64,000 nt of DNA. It comes from Medakamo hakoo (lineage: Eukaryota > Chlorophyta > Trebouxiophyceae > Coccomyxaceae). The notes under the pieces were generated by a model. That model was not told where the DNA came from and searched no databases. It saw only the letters and a list, made by a program, of their open reading frames with translations. Shown here in pieces: positions 30,904 to 41,355 of the stretch. Numbering within the stretch: the stretch's first letter is position 1; each line of letters opens with the position of its first letter. Location: contig CP089454.1 in NCBI GenBank assembly GCA_026636295.1, forward strand, positions 1,116,001 through 1,180,000. The letters are read 5' to 3'. The position numbers and the translations under genes are program-made.

Positions 30904-32809
30904 TCACCCCACTTCCACGGCAAAGTCGACGACGACGCTGATGTGGTCCGACCCGAACGCGGGTGTGGGCAGGCCGGCGGGCAGGGCGGCCAGCGGCGGC
31001 GGCGCGAGCGCGCGCACCGGGCGCAGGCGGGTCGGCGGCGGCCGCGCCGCCTCCCCGCCGCCCGCCTCCGCCGCGCCGCCGCCGCCGCCGCCGCTCCGCC
31101 GGCCCAGCGCGTCGGGCGTAAACCAAATGTAATCCACCGTCCCCACAAAGCCCGAGTGCGCGGACGTGAAGGCCGGCTCGGAGCCGTCGGGCGTGGCCGC
31201 GGCGTACGCGGACGCGAGGCGCAGCGGGTGGCGCGCCACCCAGGCGGACGGGGCGGACGCGGCGGCGGCGGACGCGGGGCCCGGCCGCGTGGGCGGCGGG
31301 AGGGCGGGCGCGGCGGCGCGCCCCCCCGCTTGTTTGGCCGACGCCGGCGGTGGTGGCGCCGGCGGCGGCGGCGGCGCGCAGCCCGGCCCGACCGTCGCCC
31401 GCAGCTGGTCGACCGTCCAGGCCGGGTTGATGAGGCGCGGCGGCGGCGTGGGGGCCGGGGCGGGGGGTGGTGGTCCCCCGCCGCCCCGCCCGCCGCCCTC
31501 CCCGTCGCCCGTGAACTCGTCGTCCGTGTCGACGTCACCGGACGTGGTCGTCGTCGCCGTCGTCGCAGCTCCAGTGCTGGCGCCGTCGGCCACGGGCGCG
31601 GTCGCCGCGCCGGGCGCGCCCCGCCACCCGCCCCCGCCCGCCACTCCCGCCAGCTGGCCGCTCATGCGCCGCCGGTCCAGGGGGCCGACGTCCAGCGCGC
31701 CGCCCGCCACAAACGCGTACACCGCCGACCCGGGCGTCGCGTTGAAGTCGCCGGCCACCAGGGCGTGGCCCGCGCCCGCCGCCTCGGCCAGCCCCGCCAG
31801 CGCTTCCAGCAGCGTGCGCGCTTGCGCGACTTTCACGTCGCCGCGCTTGGGGTTGAACAGCAGGTGCGTGTTGGCGATGGCCAGGGGGGCGGCGGCCGGC
31901 CCGCCCCCGGCGGCGCGCGTCCCCACCGGCCTGAGCACGGCCAGCAGGGCGACGTTGTCTTTGAGGCCGTGGTCGGCCATGCGGACGGCGGTCGCCTGTC
32001 CCACGAGCTCCCAGCGCTCCGTCCGCCACGCCGTCAGGCAGCCGTCCGCCCGGCCGCCCGTGCGCGGGGCGTACGCGCACGCGTAGCCCGCCTCCCCCAG
32101 CAGCGCGGTCAGCTCGTCCGGGCGGTCGACTTCCTGGAGGCACGCGACGTCGGCGGCCCACAGCGTCAGCTCGGCCAGCAGCGCCGCGCGGCGGGCCGGC
32201 CAGGCCAGGACGGCGGGAGGGACGCAGCGGTAGAGCGCGGGCGCGTGCTCGCGGGCCAGGCCGTCAGCCAGGCAGTTGTAGGTGAGCAGGCGGAAGGTGT
32301 GGGCAGGCGGCGCGGCCGTGGGCGGCGGCGGCGCCTGGGGTGTGGGGCGGGATGGGATGGGATGGGATGGGTGGAGGTTGAGGTGCGCGCGCGCCCGCGC
32401 CCGGCTAGCGATTGGTGCACACGCCGCGGCCTCCCGACCCGCACGCCACCGGTCCACACCCCTCCACGCATCTCACCTCGATCCAGACGCGTTCGCCCGG
32501 CGTGCCACCGGGTGGGGCCGCCGGCCCACGGCCGTTGCCGCCGCGGCCACGGCCGTTTGCGGACGCACGCCCGCCGCCGCCGTCGCCGCGCCGCCCGCCG
32601 TGCAAGAAACGGCACGCGCCGCCAAACCGGCACCACCCGCGCGACCAGAAGAAGCACATGGTCGTGGCCGGCTTGGAGGCGCCGCCGCCGCTGCCGTGTG
32701 CGGAGGGGGAGGGAGACGGAGCGGGGCGGCCGTCGGAGCGGGCACCACGGCCGAGCCCGCGTCCGCGTCCGCTGCCGCTGACCTCGCCGCCGCCTCGTCC
32801 GTCGGCCAT
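30904..32809 (-). CDS. CCCH zinc-finger plus endonuclease/exonuclease/phosphatase (CCR4/Angel-like)
   Basis: Two exons, 32809-32477 and 32334-30904 (phase 0), give 587 residues. Exon 1 codes for Gly/Arg-rich sequence and one CCCH finger: C52-x7-C60-x5-C66-x3-H70. Exon 2 is an EEP nuclease: RLLTYNCLADG, CLQEVDRPDE with the metal-binding Glu, NTHLLFNPKRGD, GDFNATPGS, and the terminal SDHISVVVDF. These match CCR4/Angel/Nocturnin enzymes that trim mRNA poly(A) tails. A low-complexity insertion of about 130 residues interrupts the nuclease between the GDFN block and the final strands. The CCCH finger probably guides RNA binding. It is divergent from aspartate kinase over 232 bp. Confidence 0.88.
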
Positions 32810-33041
32810 GCACCAGGCCCGGCGGGCAGAAACTCGGGCACTGCGCGTGCGGGCTGGCACGCTGGATGAAGCCGCGGGCCGCGGCGCCGGTGTGCGACGT
32901 AATAAGAACAGTGAGGAGATGGAGGGGGCGGCGAGAGCGCGTCCTCAAAAAACGCGAAACCAAAACGCGAAACCTCGCGCGCCGAACAGCTCGCTTGCCG
33001 CGGCTGCCACCGGGCCTGGCCACCGTCCGCTCCTCCTCCCC

Positions 33042-34878
33042 ATGCCCACGCTCGCAAGTGCGGGCCGGGGCGCGCCCGCCCGGCCGGGTGCCGTGCCGCG
33101 CGCCGCCGTCGCGACTGCGCGACCTCGCCTCGCGGAGCCGCGGCCGGTGCTTCGCATCGCCGCGCCGGCCCTGCCGCCCCGCCCGGCCCGCCTCCACACG
33201 CTCATCTCCGCCGTCCCTCCCTCGGCAGCATCCTCCCAAGTCCCCATGACCCCACCCGGCCGCGACCGCCCGGCCCCGACCGTCGTCTACAAGTTTGGCG
33301 GGTCGTCCGTCGCCGACGCGGCCCGCATGCGCGAGGTCGCCGCCATCGTGTGTGGGGCGAGCCCGGACGACCTGCCGGCCGTCGTCCTGTCGGCCATGGG
33401 CAAGGTGCGTGTGTGTGTGTGTGTGTGGGAGGGGGGTGGGATGGGTGTTGGTGCGGGGATGCCGTACACACAGCAGCCGAGCGAACTCAACGTCCCACCA
33501 AAAATAAAAAACACACGCGCTCACTCAGACGACCAACCTGTTGCTGGAAGCCGGCGACGCGGCGCTGCGGTCGGGCCCCGGCGCCGTGCCGTCCCTGCCC
33601 GCCCTGGCGTCCGTGGCCGCCCTGCACCGCGCCACGGTGACCGACCTGGGCCTGCCGCCCGCGACGGCGGACGCCGTCGACGCCCTGCTGGGCGAGCTGA
33701 CCCAGCTGCTGGTCGGCGTGGCCATCGTCCAGGAGCTCACGCCGCGCGCGCGCGACGCGCTCGTCTCGTTTGGCGAGCGCCTGTCCACCCGCATCTTTGC
33801 CGGCTACTTGGGTGTGTTGGGCGTGCCGGCCGCCCAGGCGGACGCGTGCGCCGAGGGCTGGATCACCACGTCCGACGAGTTCGGGTCCGCGGACGTGGAT
33901 TATGGCGCCAGCCTGCAGGCCCTGGCCGGCCGGTGCGCGCCCGGCGCCCGCCCGCCCGGCACCGTCCTCGTCCTCACCGGCTTCCTGGGCCGGGGGCGGC
34001 GCACGGGCGCCATCACGACCCTGGGCCGGGGCGGGTCCGACCTGACGGCCGTCCTGCTGGGCGCCGCCCTGCTGGCGCCGGACCACGGGGCCGTGACCGA
34101 GGTCGTCGTCTGGAAGGACGTGGACGGCGTGCTGAGCGGCGACCCGCGCCTGGTCGGGGCCGACGCCGCGCGCCCGGTCCCCGCCCTGACGTACGACGAA
34201 GCGACGGAGCTGGCGTTTTTCGGGGCGGCCGTCCTGCACCCGCTGGCCATGCAGCCGGCCATGCTGGCGCCCGCCGGCGCGGCCGGCCTGGCCGTGCGCG
34301 TGAAAAACTCGTACAACGTGGCCGCGCCGGGCACGGTCATCGCGCGCACGCGCCCAGGCCTGGGCGGCGGGCCGCCGTCGGCCGCCGCACCCCCGCCCCC
34401 GCCCGTCTCGTCCATCGTGCTCAAAGACAACGTCACGCTCGTGGACGCGGCCTCCCCCCGCGCCTCCGGCGGCGTCGGCTTCCTGGCCTCCGTCTTCGCC
34501 GTGTTCCGGGACGCCGGCATCTCGGTCGACGTCGTCGCGACGTCCGAAGTCTCCGTGTCCGCCACCCTGGACCCGACCCGGCTGTGGGAGCGGGACCTAG
34601 TGGAGGCGGAGCTGGACGGCCTGGCGGGGGCCCTGGCGTCGTCCGCGGGCGCGGCGGCCGTGTCCGTGACCCGGGGCGTGGGGTGCGTCTCCCTCATCTG
34701 CGACGTCGGCCGCACCGCGCCCATCCTGGAACGCGCGTTCCGCGTGCTGGGCGGGTGCGGCGTGCCCGTGCTGATGATTTCGCAGGGCGCGTCCAAGACC
34801 AACATCTCGCTGATTGTGGGGCCGGGCGGCGGGCCGGCGGCGGCCAAGGCCCTGCACGACGAGTTTTTCGGGGGGTGA
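33042..34878 (+). CDS. monofunctional aspartate kinase, plastid-type
   Basis: Two exons, 33042-33404 and 33529-34878 (phase 0), give 570 residues. The first 70 residues are an Ala/Pro/Arg/Ser-rich transit peptide. VVYKFGGSSVADA (K84 region) starts the kinase; TTSDEFGSADVDY, GRGGSDLTAVLLGAALLA, VWKDVDGVLSGDPR and FFGAAVLHPLAM follow. Two ACT domains close the protein (about 445-565), including SVFAVFRDAGISVDVVATSEVS and MISQGASKTNISL. It phosphorylates aspartate, the first step to lysine, threonine, methionine and isoleucine. ACT domains in plant-type enzymes bind lysine with S-adenosylmethionine, so feedback control is expected from the family. Confidence 0.96.
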
Positions 34879-36257
34879 GGGGGGGGGGGCGCGTGGGGAT
34901 GGGATGGGATGGATGATGGGGGAGCGGGGCGGGGGGGGGGGGGGGGCGCCCCACCCGGCCACACCCGTGTGCGTCTTGCTGTGTGTGATAAAAAAAAGAC
35001 GTTTTTCGTGGGTTGTTGGAACTACACTCGACACACTCCCGTCAAAGCTCACAGCCTGCTGTTTCTCTGGCTGGGGGGAAAAACCTGTTCTTTCCGGCGA
35101 ACCCGCCACGTTTTTGGGTGGGGAAATGCAATTTAAAAAAGGAATTGGTGGGGGGGGGGCTTGATGGAAACACACACGCGCACTGGGGGGCTGGTGGGGC
35201 GCCCCAATGGAAAAAAAAAGTCGGGGGAGGGACACGCACACACCATGGCCGGCCCAGCAGCAGCTGCACAGGGGGGGCCCGTCCGGTCGGTTTCTTTTGG
35301 GTTGTTTGTTTGGGGGCATGAAACGCTGCCAGCGTTTTTTTTTTCTCGACGCGGACGGCTTCCCACAAGGCAGCGCTGCTCGGCGCGGACGCATACTTAA
35401 AAAAGGACACACACAGGGAGGAAGGAGATTGGAAAAAAAGACGATGCGACGGGTTTTCTTCAGGGACGACGCACGCAGACACACACGCCCGCGCTGCCTG
35501 GCAGCAGCGGGTGGGCTTGGTTGGAACAAATAAGAAGGAGACAAAGACACGGGAGGGAGGACAGGGGGAAACGGGAGGTGGCGCGCGCGGGACGGGGCGG
35601 CCCTACAGGAAACGCGCACACAATGTGGCTGCGCTCCGCCCGCGCGCGCCACCAAAAAAAAGAGGGAGGCGGGCGTTTTGGTCATTCGTAAGGTTTAATG
35701 GCTGGTGGGTTGGTTGGTGGTGGGGAAGGCCGGTGTGCGGGGGCGGGGCAAGCACGCCACGCACGCTCTCGTGCTGGCGCGCTGCGCTCCTACGCCGCCA
35801 CCCACACGCGGCCGGCTCCCCCGGAGCGGAAGGAGCGGGAGCGCGTGGGGGTGGCAGGGGCGGGGGGAGGCCCCCCCCCCCCGGCGCGCGCGCGACCTCC
35901 CTTGCTCACCCTGAGCAGGGGAGGGTTGTCGCAGCGGCAGGGCCGGGGGGGAGGGCTCTCCCTCCACTCGCCACACGCACACTCACCCTCCTTGTGCGCC
36001 TCCACAGGGAGGGAGGGGGGAATGGGATGGGCTGATGGAAGCAGGGACATACACGCCAAGAAAGAAAGGAAAAGAATCGAAAAGGACTGGGGTAAACACA
36101 CACACTCGATCGTGTTTTGGTTGGGTGTGTGTGGGAGGTGCTTTTTGGTTTCTAACCCGGGGCGGTTGTTGTTGGCGTGCGCGCCCGGAAAGGGGGCGGC
36201 GTTCACGCATGAAAAGAACAATGTAGGTGCGGGTTCTGTTGGTATAAAGACGACGGC
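34879..36257. other. 1.4-kb convergent non-coding region
   Basis: Lies between the stops of aspartate kinase (plus) and the ERF factor (minus), so it holds both 3' UTRs. It is less GC-rich than most of the window, with A- and T-runs (about 34990, 35215, 35335, 35655), a G-run near 34930, and CA repeats. I found no supported frame, tRNA or snRNA. It is the longest gene-free stretch here. Confidence 0.5.
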
Positions 36258-38207
36258 TCAGAAGACGTGCGCGCCGGTGTGGCCGCCAAAGGCGGACGCC
36301 CACAGCGCGGCGCCGGCCGCGTCGCCGCCGGGCGACGTGCCAAAGCCGGTGAGGAGGGCCGACGCGCCGGCGCCGGCGGCGGCGGCCTCGCCGCCCGCCG
36401 CCCAGCCGGGCAGGCACACCACCGGCGCGGAGGCGGCGATGCCGGCGGCGTCGGCGCCGCCGCCGTCGGCGCCGGAGCCTTCCTCGTCGTCGTCCGTCTC
36501 GTCGCCCGCGGCCTGCGTGAAGAGCGGGCCGCCGGCCGCGGCGGCGCCGCCGCCGAAGAAGAGGGCGTCCTCCTCCAGGTCGTCGCAGTGCGTGGCGCCC
36601 GCGCCGGCGCCGTCCTCGTCGTCGGACGAGCAGGGCGTCTCGTACGTGCCCGTCGCGACGGCGACGGCGGCCGGCAGCGCGGCCGCGGCCGCGACGGCCG
36701 CGAGGTGCGAGTCAAAGCCCACGTGGGCGCCAGCGGTCGACAGGTGGGACGGCGACGCGCGGGCGGCCGCGCCCATGAAGCGGTGCGGCGACCCGGCGGG
36801 GACGCCGCCGCTGCCGCCGGCGAAGCCCGTGCCGTCGGAGCCGCCGGAGGAGGGCGACGTCTCGTCGCCGGACGCGACGCGCGGGAGCAGCAGCTGCTGG
36901 GTCGGTGGGCAGGCCGCCGCCGCCGCCGTGACCGCGTGGTGGTGGTGCGCCGCCGCCGCCGCCGCCGCCGCCGTCTTTTGGCGCTTGAAGGCTTTCGTCG
37001 CCGCTTTCTTGGCGGCGCGGGCCGCGGCGGCCAGGGCTTCCGCGTCGGGCGAGCCGGCGGCGGCGGCGGCCGCGGCGGCGGCGGCCGCAGCCGCGGCCTG
37101 CGCGCCCGCGCCGCCGCCCTTGCGCTTGCCCGCCGCCAGGATCGTCAGGTCCGGGCACGGCACGGAAAAATCGTTGGGGAAGTTGCAGACGGCCCCCGCG
37201 CCGCGGATGTGGCGGGCGGCCGCGTCGTACACCTTGGCGGCTTCTTCCGGGCTGGGGTGTTTGGGAGAGTGGGGAGAGAGGAGGGAGGGGGGTGAGCGGG
37301 GGAGGCGAGCGCGCGCGGAGCGACGGTCGAGACGAACTCCCGCCCTCCGGCATGCGACCGCATTGCTTGGCCGCCCAGCTGATCGGAGCCGATGCCGGGG
37401 CGCCACACGCTCTTTCACCCGCCACGTGCAAGCTTTGGACAATCGGCTGGCCATCGGACGCAAAAACGGGCGCGGAGCGCCGGCTCTTCCGTGCCCGCCG
37501 CCGCATAAAACACGGGCTCTGTCTTTTTTCGGCGCAAACGCGTCGCGGCCCAAATGCCCGCGCGCGCCCCTCCCCAAAAAACGCTCGCCGCCGCGCCCAC
37601 ACCCGCCCGCTCCCTCCATCACTCACCTGTCAAAGGTCCCCAGCCACAGCCGGGCGCCAAACCGCGGGTCGCGGATCTCGGCGGCCCACTTGCCCCACGG
37701 GCGGCGGCGCACGCCGCGGTAGAGGTTGTTGAAGCTCGTGGCCTTGCCCTGGCCCGCCGCCGGCGCCGCCGCCGCCGCCGGCTGGCCGTCAAACAGGGCG
37801 GAGAACTCGCACACGCCCGGCCTGGCCGCGACGCCGGACGAGCCGGTGGAGTTGGAGGGCGAGGCCGCCTTCTTGGGCGGGCGGCCGGGCGCCTTGCGCG
37901 CCTGCTGGAACGCGGCGGCGAGCGCCGGCGGCGGCGGCAGCACGCCGCCGCGCTTGACCCCCTTCTTGGCGCCGGGGCCGCCGCGGCGGCCGGCCTTGGG
38001 CGCCGGCAGCGCGACCGGTTCCAGCAGCTTGGCCGGCGGCTTGATGGCCCGGCCGGACGAGGCGCGGGAAGGCAGCGCGACGGACCCGGCCTTGCGCGGG
38101 GCGCGCGGGCCGGGGTGGGCCGGCGCCGGCGCCGCCGCGTCGACGACGGCCGCACCGGCGGGGCTACAGGCCGCCGCCTCCAGGGGCGGCGGGGGTGGGG
38201 GCGTCAT
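36258..38207 (-). CDS. AP2/ERF transcription factor, ERF subtype
   Basis: Two exons, 38207-37627 and 37251-36258 (phase 2), give 524 residues. A single AP2 domain (about 160-220) reads [19 protein letters not shown], then WLGTFD, the intron, and [21 protein letters not shown]. The sheet residues A and D in KWAAEIRD are of ERF rather than DREB type, which favours binding of GCC-box-like DNA. Lys/Arg- and Ala/Pro-rich sequence lies before the domain, including KKGVKRGG and GRPPKKA, an AT-hook-like and nuclear signal-like patch. The C-terminal half has poly-Ala, poly-His and acidic Asp/Glu patches suited to activation. The long leader upstream is consistent with regulated expression; targets are unknown. 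Confidence 0.93.
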
Positions 38208-39270
38208 GGTCTGGGACGAACGGCGGGAGTGTTCAATCGTTGTGTGGATCTGCGCCGGCGGCGAGTGTGGGGGGACGCAGGCAGGAGGGGACTGGAGTGT
38301 GAGAGGGAGGCGAGAAAAAAAAACGCGGCGAAGCGAGGCCTCCAGGCCGCCTGCAGTCAGGCCTGGGGGGACGGGGCCGCGCGCACCGGGTGCGGCGGCC
38401 GTCCGCGGCCCTCCACCCCACACTAAGCGTAGGCCTGTGTCCGAGCATGCAAATGAGGCCGGGCGGCGGGCCGGCGGCGCGGTGTCCAGGCCGGCCGGCC
38501 GGGGGCCAGGGGGACACAGGTCGCAGGTGTTGCTGCACGCGGGCCGGGGAGCGCTGCTCCCCCATGGCCGCGGAGCGAAGCGACGCGGTGCCGGACTTTG
38601 GGCCGGCCGTGCGCCCCGCCACCCCCCGTCCGCGCGATCGCAGCCACGCCAGATGCAACCGCGAGCATGGCCTCCACCCTAGAGAGGGAAGATCGGGGGC
38701 GGGAGGCGGGCGCAACCCGGCCGCCCGCGGCCGCGGAATGTCTGGCGCCCGCCTGCACTGAGGCGTGGCGGTCTCCTGCCTGGCAACACCGACTTGCTGG
38801 CGGCTGGCGCCGCTCACACCTCCCACACCGCTCCGTCCCGCCCCAACTCCCTTGTATTGGCTGGCGCGCGTTCCGATCATCGCACCTGGTGGGAAGCAAG
38901 GCGGGCGGAAGCCCGCGGCAAGGGCGCGCGGGGCGGGCAAAGGAGGGGGTCCCTCTGCAGAGGGGAGAGAGCAGGGGAGTGACAGAGACTACCAATAAAG
39001 CGCGAGGCCCCTCCACAAACTCGCCTGCCTGTGGCCTGCCTGTCAGCAGGCGGCCTTGTACTGAGCCCAGCGCCCCGGCCCCGGGCTTGACCCCCTCTGA
39101 CCCCTCCTCCCCTCACACCACACACCCCCCACCCCCACCCCCCACCCCCCCACCCCCGCGCGCCGCTCTCTTGCCCCGCCGTCGTCGTGGCTGGCAACCC
39201 GCACACTATTCATTTCATCGCACGCCCCACACCCACGACGCCTGGGCACGGCACGCCGCACACTTGCCGC
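38208..39270. other. 1.06-kb divergent promoter region
   Basis: Feeds the ERF factor (minus) and D-ribulose kinase (plus). ATGCAAAT, an octamer-like sequence, occurs near 38446. C-rich tracts with ACCCCC repeats lie at 39120-39160. No protein-coding frame with family similarity was seen. Confidence 0.45.
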
Positions 39271-40780
39271 ATGCGGCCCGCGGCCCCGGCGCCCGCCGCG
39301 TCCAGGCCGCGCGGCGCGCCGTCGGGCCGCGCGCACATTCGCCGCGCCGCCCCGCCCGCGGCCACGCCGCCGGCACTCTACCTGGGAGTGGACGCGGGCA
39401 CGTCCGGCGTGAGAGCGTGCCTGGTGGATGGTGCGTGGATGGGAGTCGGAGAAAAGGGGGGGGGCATTTGTGGGCACGGAAACAACAAAAAAAACACGCA
39501 CGGCCCCCACCCCCCACCCCCACCCCATCCCAGCCTCCGGCACCATTGCCGCCGAAGCTAAAGTCCCGTACGCGTCTCGCGACGACTGGGCCACCGCCTG
39601 GAGAACCGGCCTGTCCGGCGCCCTGGCCGGCTTGCCGGCCGAAGCCTTGGCCGCGACGGCGGGCGCGGCCGTCGCCGGCACGTCCGCGAGCGTCCTGTTG
39701 GTGGACGGCGCCGGCAGCCCGCTCGCGCCGGCGCGCCTGTACTCCGACGCGGCCAGTGCTGAGGCGGTGGCCGCTGTGCGGGCGCTGATCCCGGGCGGCG
39801 GCGGCCACACCGCCGCCGCGCCGACCGCGTCTGCTGCCAAAGCCATGGAGTGGTGGTTGGGCGGCGGGTGCGGCGGGCCGCCGGGCGCGCGCGTCGTCTC
39901 CGCCGCGGACTGGCTGTCCGCCCTCCTCGCCCGCGACCCCGCCCGCCTGTCGTACACAGACGACAACAACGCCCTGAAAGCGGGGTGGGACCCGGCCGCG
40001 CGCCGGTACGAGCCCTGGCTGGCCGGCCACCCGGTGTGCGGGTGGCTCGCGCCGCGCGTCGTGGAACCGGGCCGGCCGACGACGGCGGCGGTCGGCGACC
40101 CGGCGCCAGGCGTGCCCGGCCTGCCCGCCGGCTGCCTGATCGCGGGCGGGACGACGGATTCCATTGCCGCGTACGTGGCGGCGCTGGGCCCGGACGCGAC
40201 GGCCACGGCCGCCGTCCCGACGGCCGTGACCTCCCTCGGCTCGACGCTGGCCTTGAAGCTCGCGTCCCCCGTCCGCGTCGACGACCCGGCGACGGGCGTC
40301 TACTCCCACCGCCTGTTTGGCGCCTGGTTGGTCGGCGGCGCGTCCAACGTGGGCTGTGCGGCCTTGGCGGACTTTTTCAGCCCTGCCGAACTCGACGCGC
40401 TCTCCGCGCGCATCGACCCGGCCGTCCCCTCGCCGCTCAACTTTTACCCGCTGCCGGCAGGGACGGTCGGCGAGCGTTTCCCCGTGCCGGACGTGGCCGC
40501 CACCGCGCGCGTCACGCCCCGCCCGGCCGACGACGCGGCCTTCCTGGCCGGCCTGCTGGAAGGCATCGCCCGCGTGGAGGCGGCCGGGTACCGGCGGCTG
40601 GCCGACCTGGGCGCGCCGTACCCCGGGCGCGTGTTGACGGCGGGCGGCGGGGCGGCCAACGCCGTCTGGGCGGCCATGCGGGCGAGGGTGCTGGGTGTGG
40701 CGGACGTGCGTGCGGCGGAGCACGGGGAGGCCGTGTACGGAGCGGCGTTGTTGGCCCGGGCGGCCGTGATGGGCGGGTAG
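39271..40780 (+). CDS. FGGY carbohydrate kinase, D-ribulose kinase-like
   Basis: Two exons, 39271-39430 and 39534-40780 (phase 1), give 468 residues. After an Arg/Ala/Pro-rich leader that may be a plastid transit peptide, YLGVDAGTSGVRACLVDGA is the phosphate-1 loop of the FGGY fold. Later come GCLIAGGTTDSIAAYVA with the catalytic aspartate, TSLGSTLALKL as phosphate-2, and AGGGAANAVWAAMRA as the adenosine motif. The closest known plant type is the plastid D-ribulose kinase once called XK1. It would phosphorylate D-ribulose to ribulose 5-phosphate, salvaging sugar for the Calvin cycle. Substrate choice is inferred from family resemblance. Confidence 0.87.
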
Positions 40781-41355
40781 GATGGAGAGGATGGAGAGAG
40801 AGGAGGCTGTGTTGCGAGGTTGGTCGGCCCGCGGGCCGCGAGCACACCCCTGAATCCAGGAGAAAAAGGTAGTGCACCAATTCCGGGGGGGCACGAGCCA
40901 CTGCCGCCGCCTTTCCGTGCGTGCACGCGTTCACGCAGGCCGCTCGCGCCCTCGCCTGGCGCGACAGGCGGGGCTGGGCTGGCGGATCCCGGCGGCGAGG
41001 CGCCCCCCCACACGCCCAGCGCCGACGTGCTCGGGGAGAGAGCGCACACGCCCCCCCCCCCGCCTCCTCGCCCCTCGCCCGGCGCGGGGGGCACGCATCC
41101 CCACTCTGGCCCGTGTCACAGCCGGGAGACAGTGTCCAGCTTGTAACAGCGCTTGGCGGCGCATCAGTTGAAGCGGCGCACCGTGCCCGCGTGCGCGTTT
41201 TTTCCTGGCGAGCGAGAGCGAGGGTGCCGCGCGAATGCCCACCCGCTCACCCTCTCCTCTCCACACTTCACAACCCACACAGGGCCCTTGTGTGCCGGGG
41301 CGCGCGCGCGGCACGACCACACACCACCCCGCCGCTGCGCGGAAACGCATCGACC
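40781..41355. other. intergenic between D-ribulose kinase and pseudokinase
   Basis: Both neighbours read rightwards. TGTAA at 41142-41146 could be the polyadenylation signal of the upstream gene (about 360 nt after its stop). The remaining 200 bp before 41356 serve as promoter and leader. No gene seen. Confidence 0.45.
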
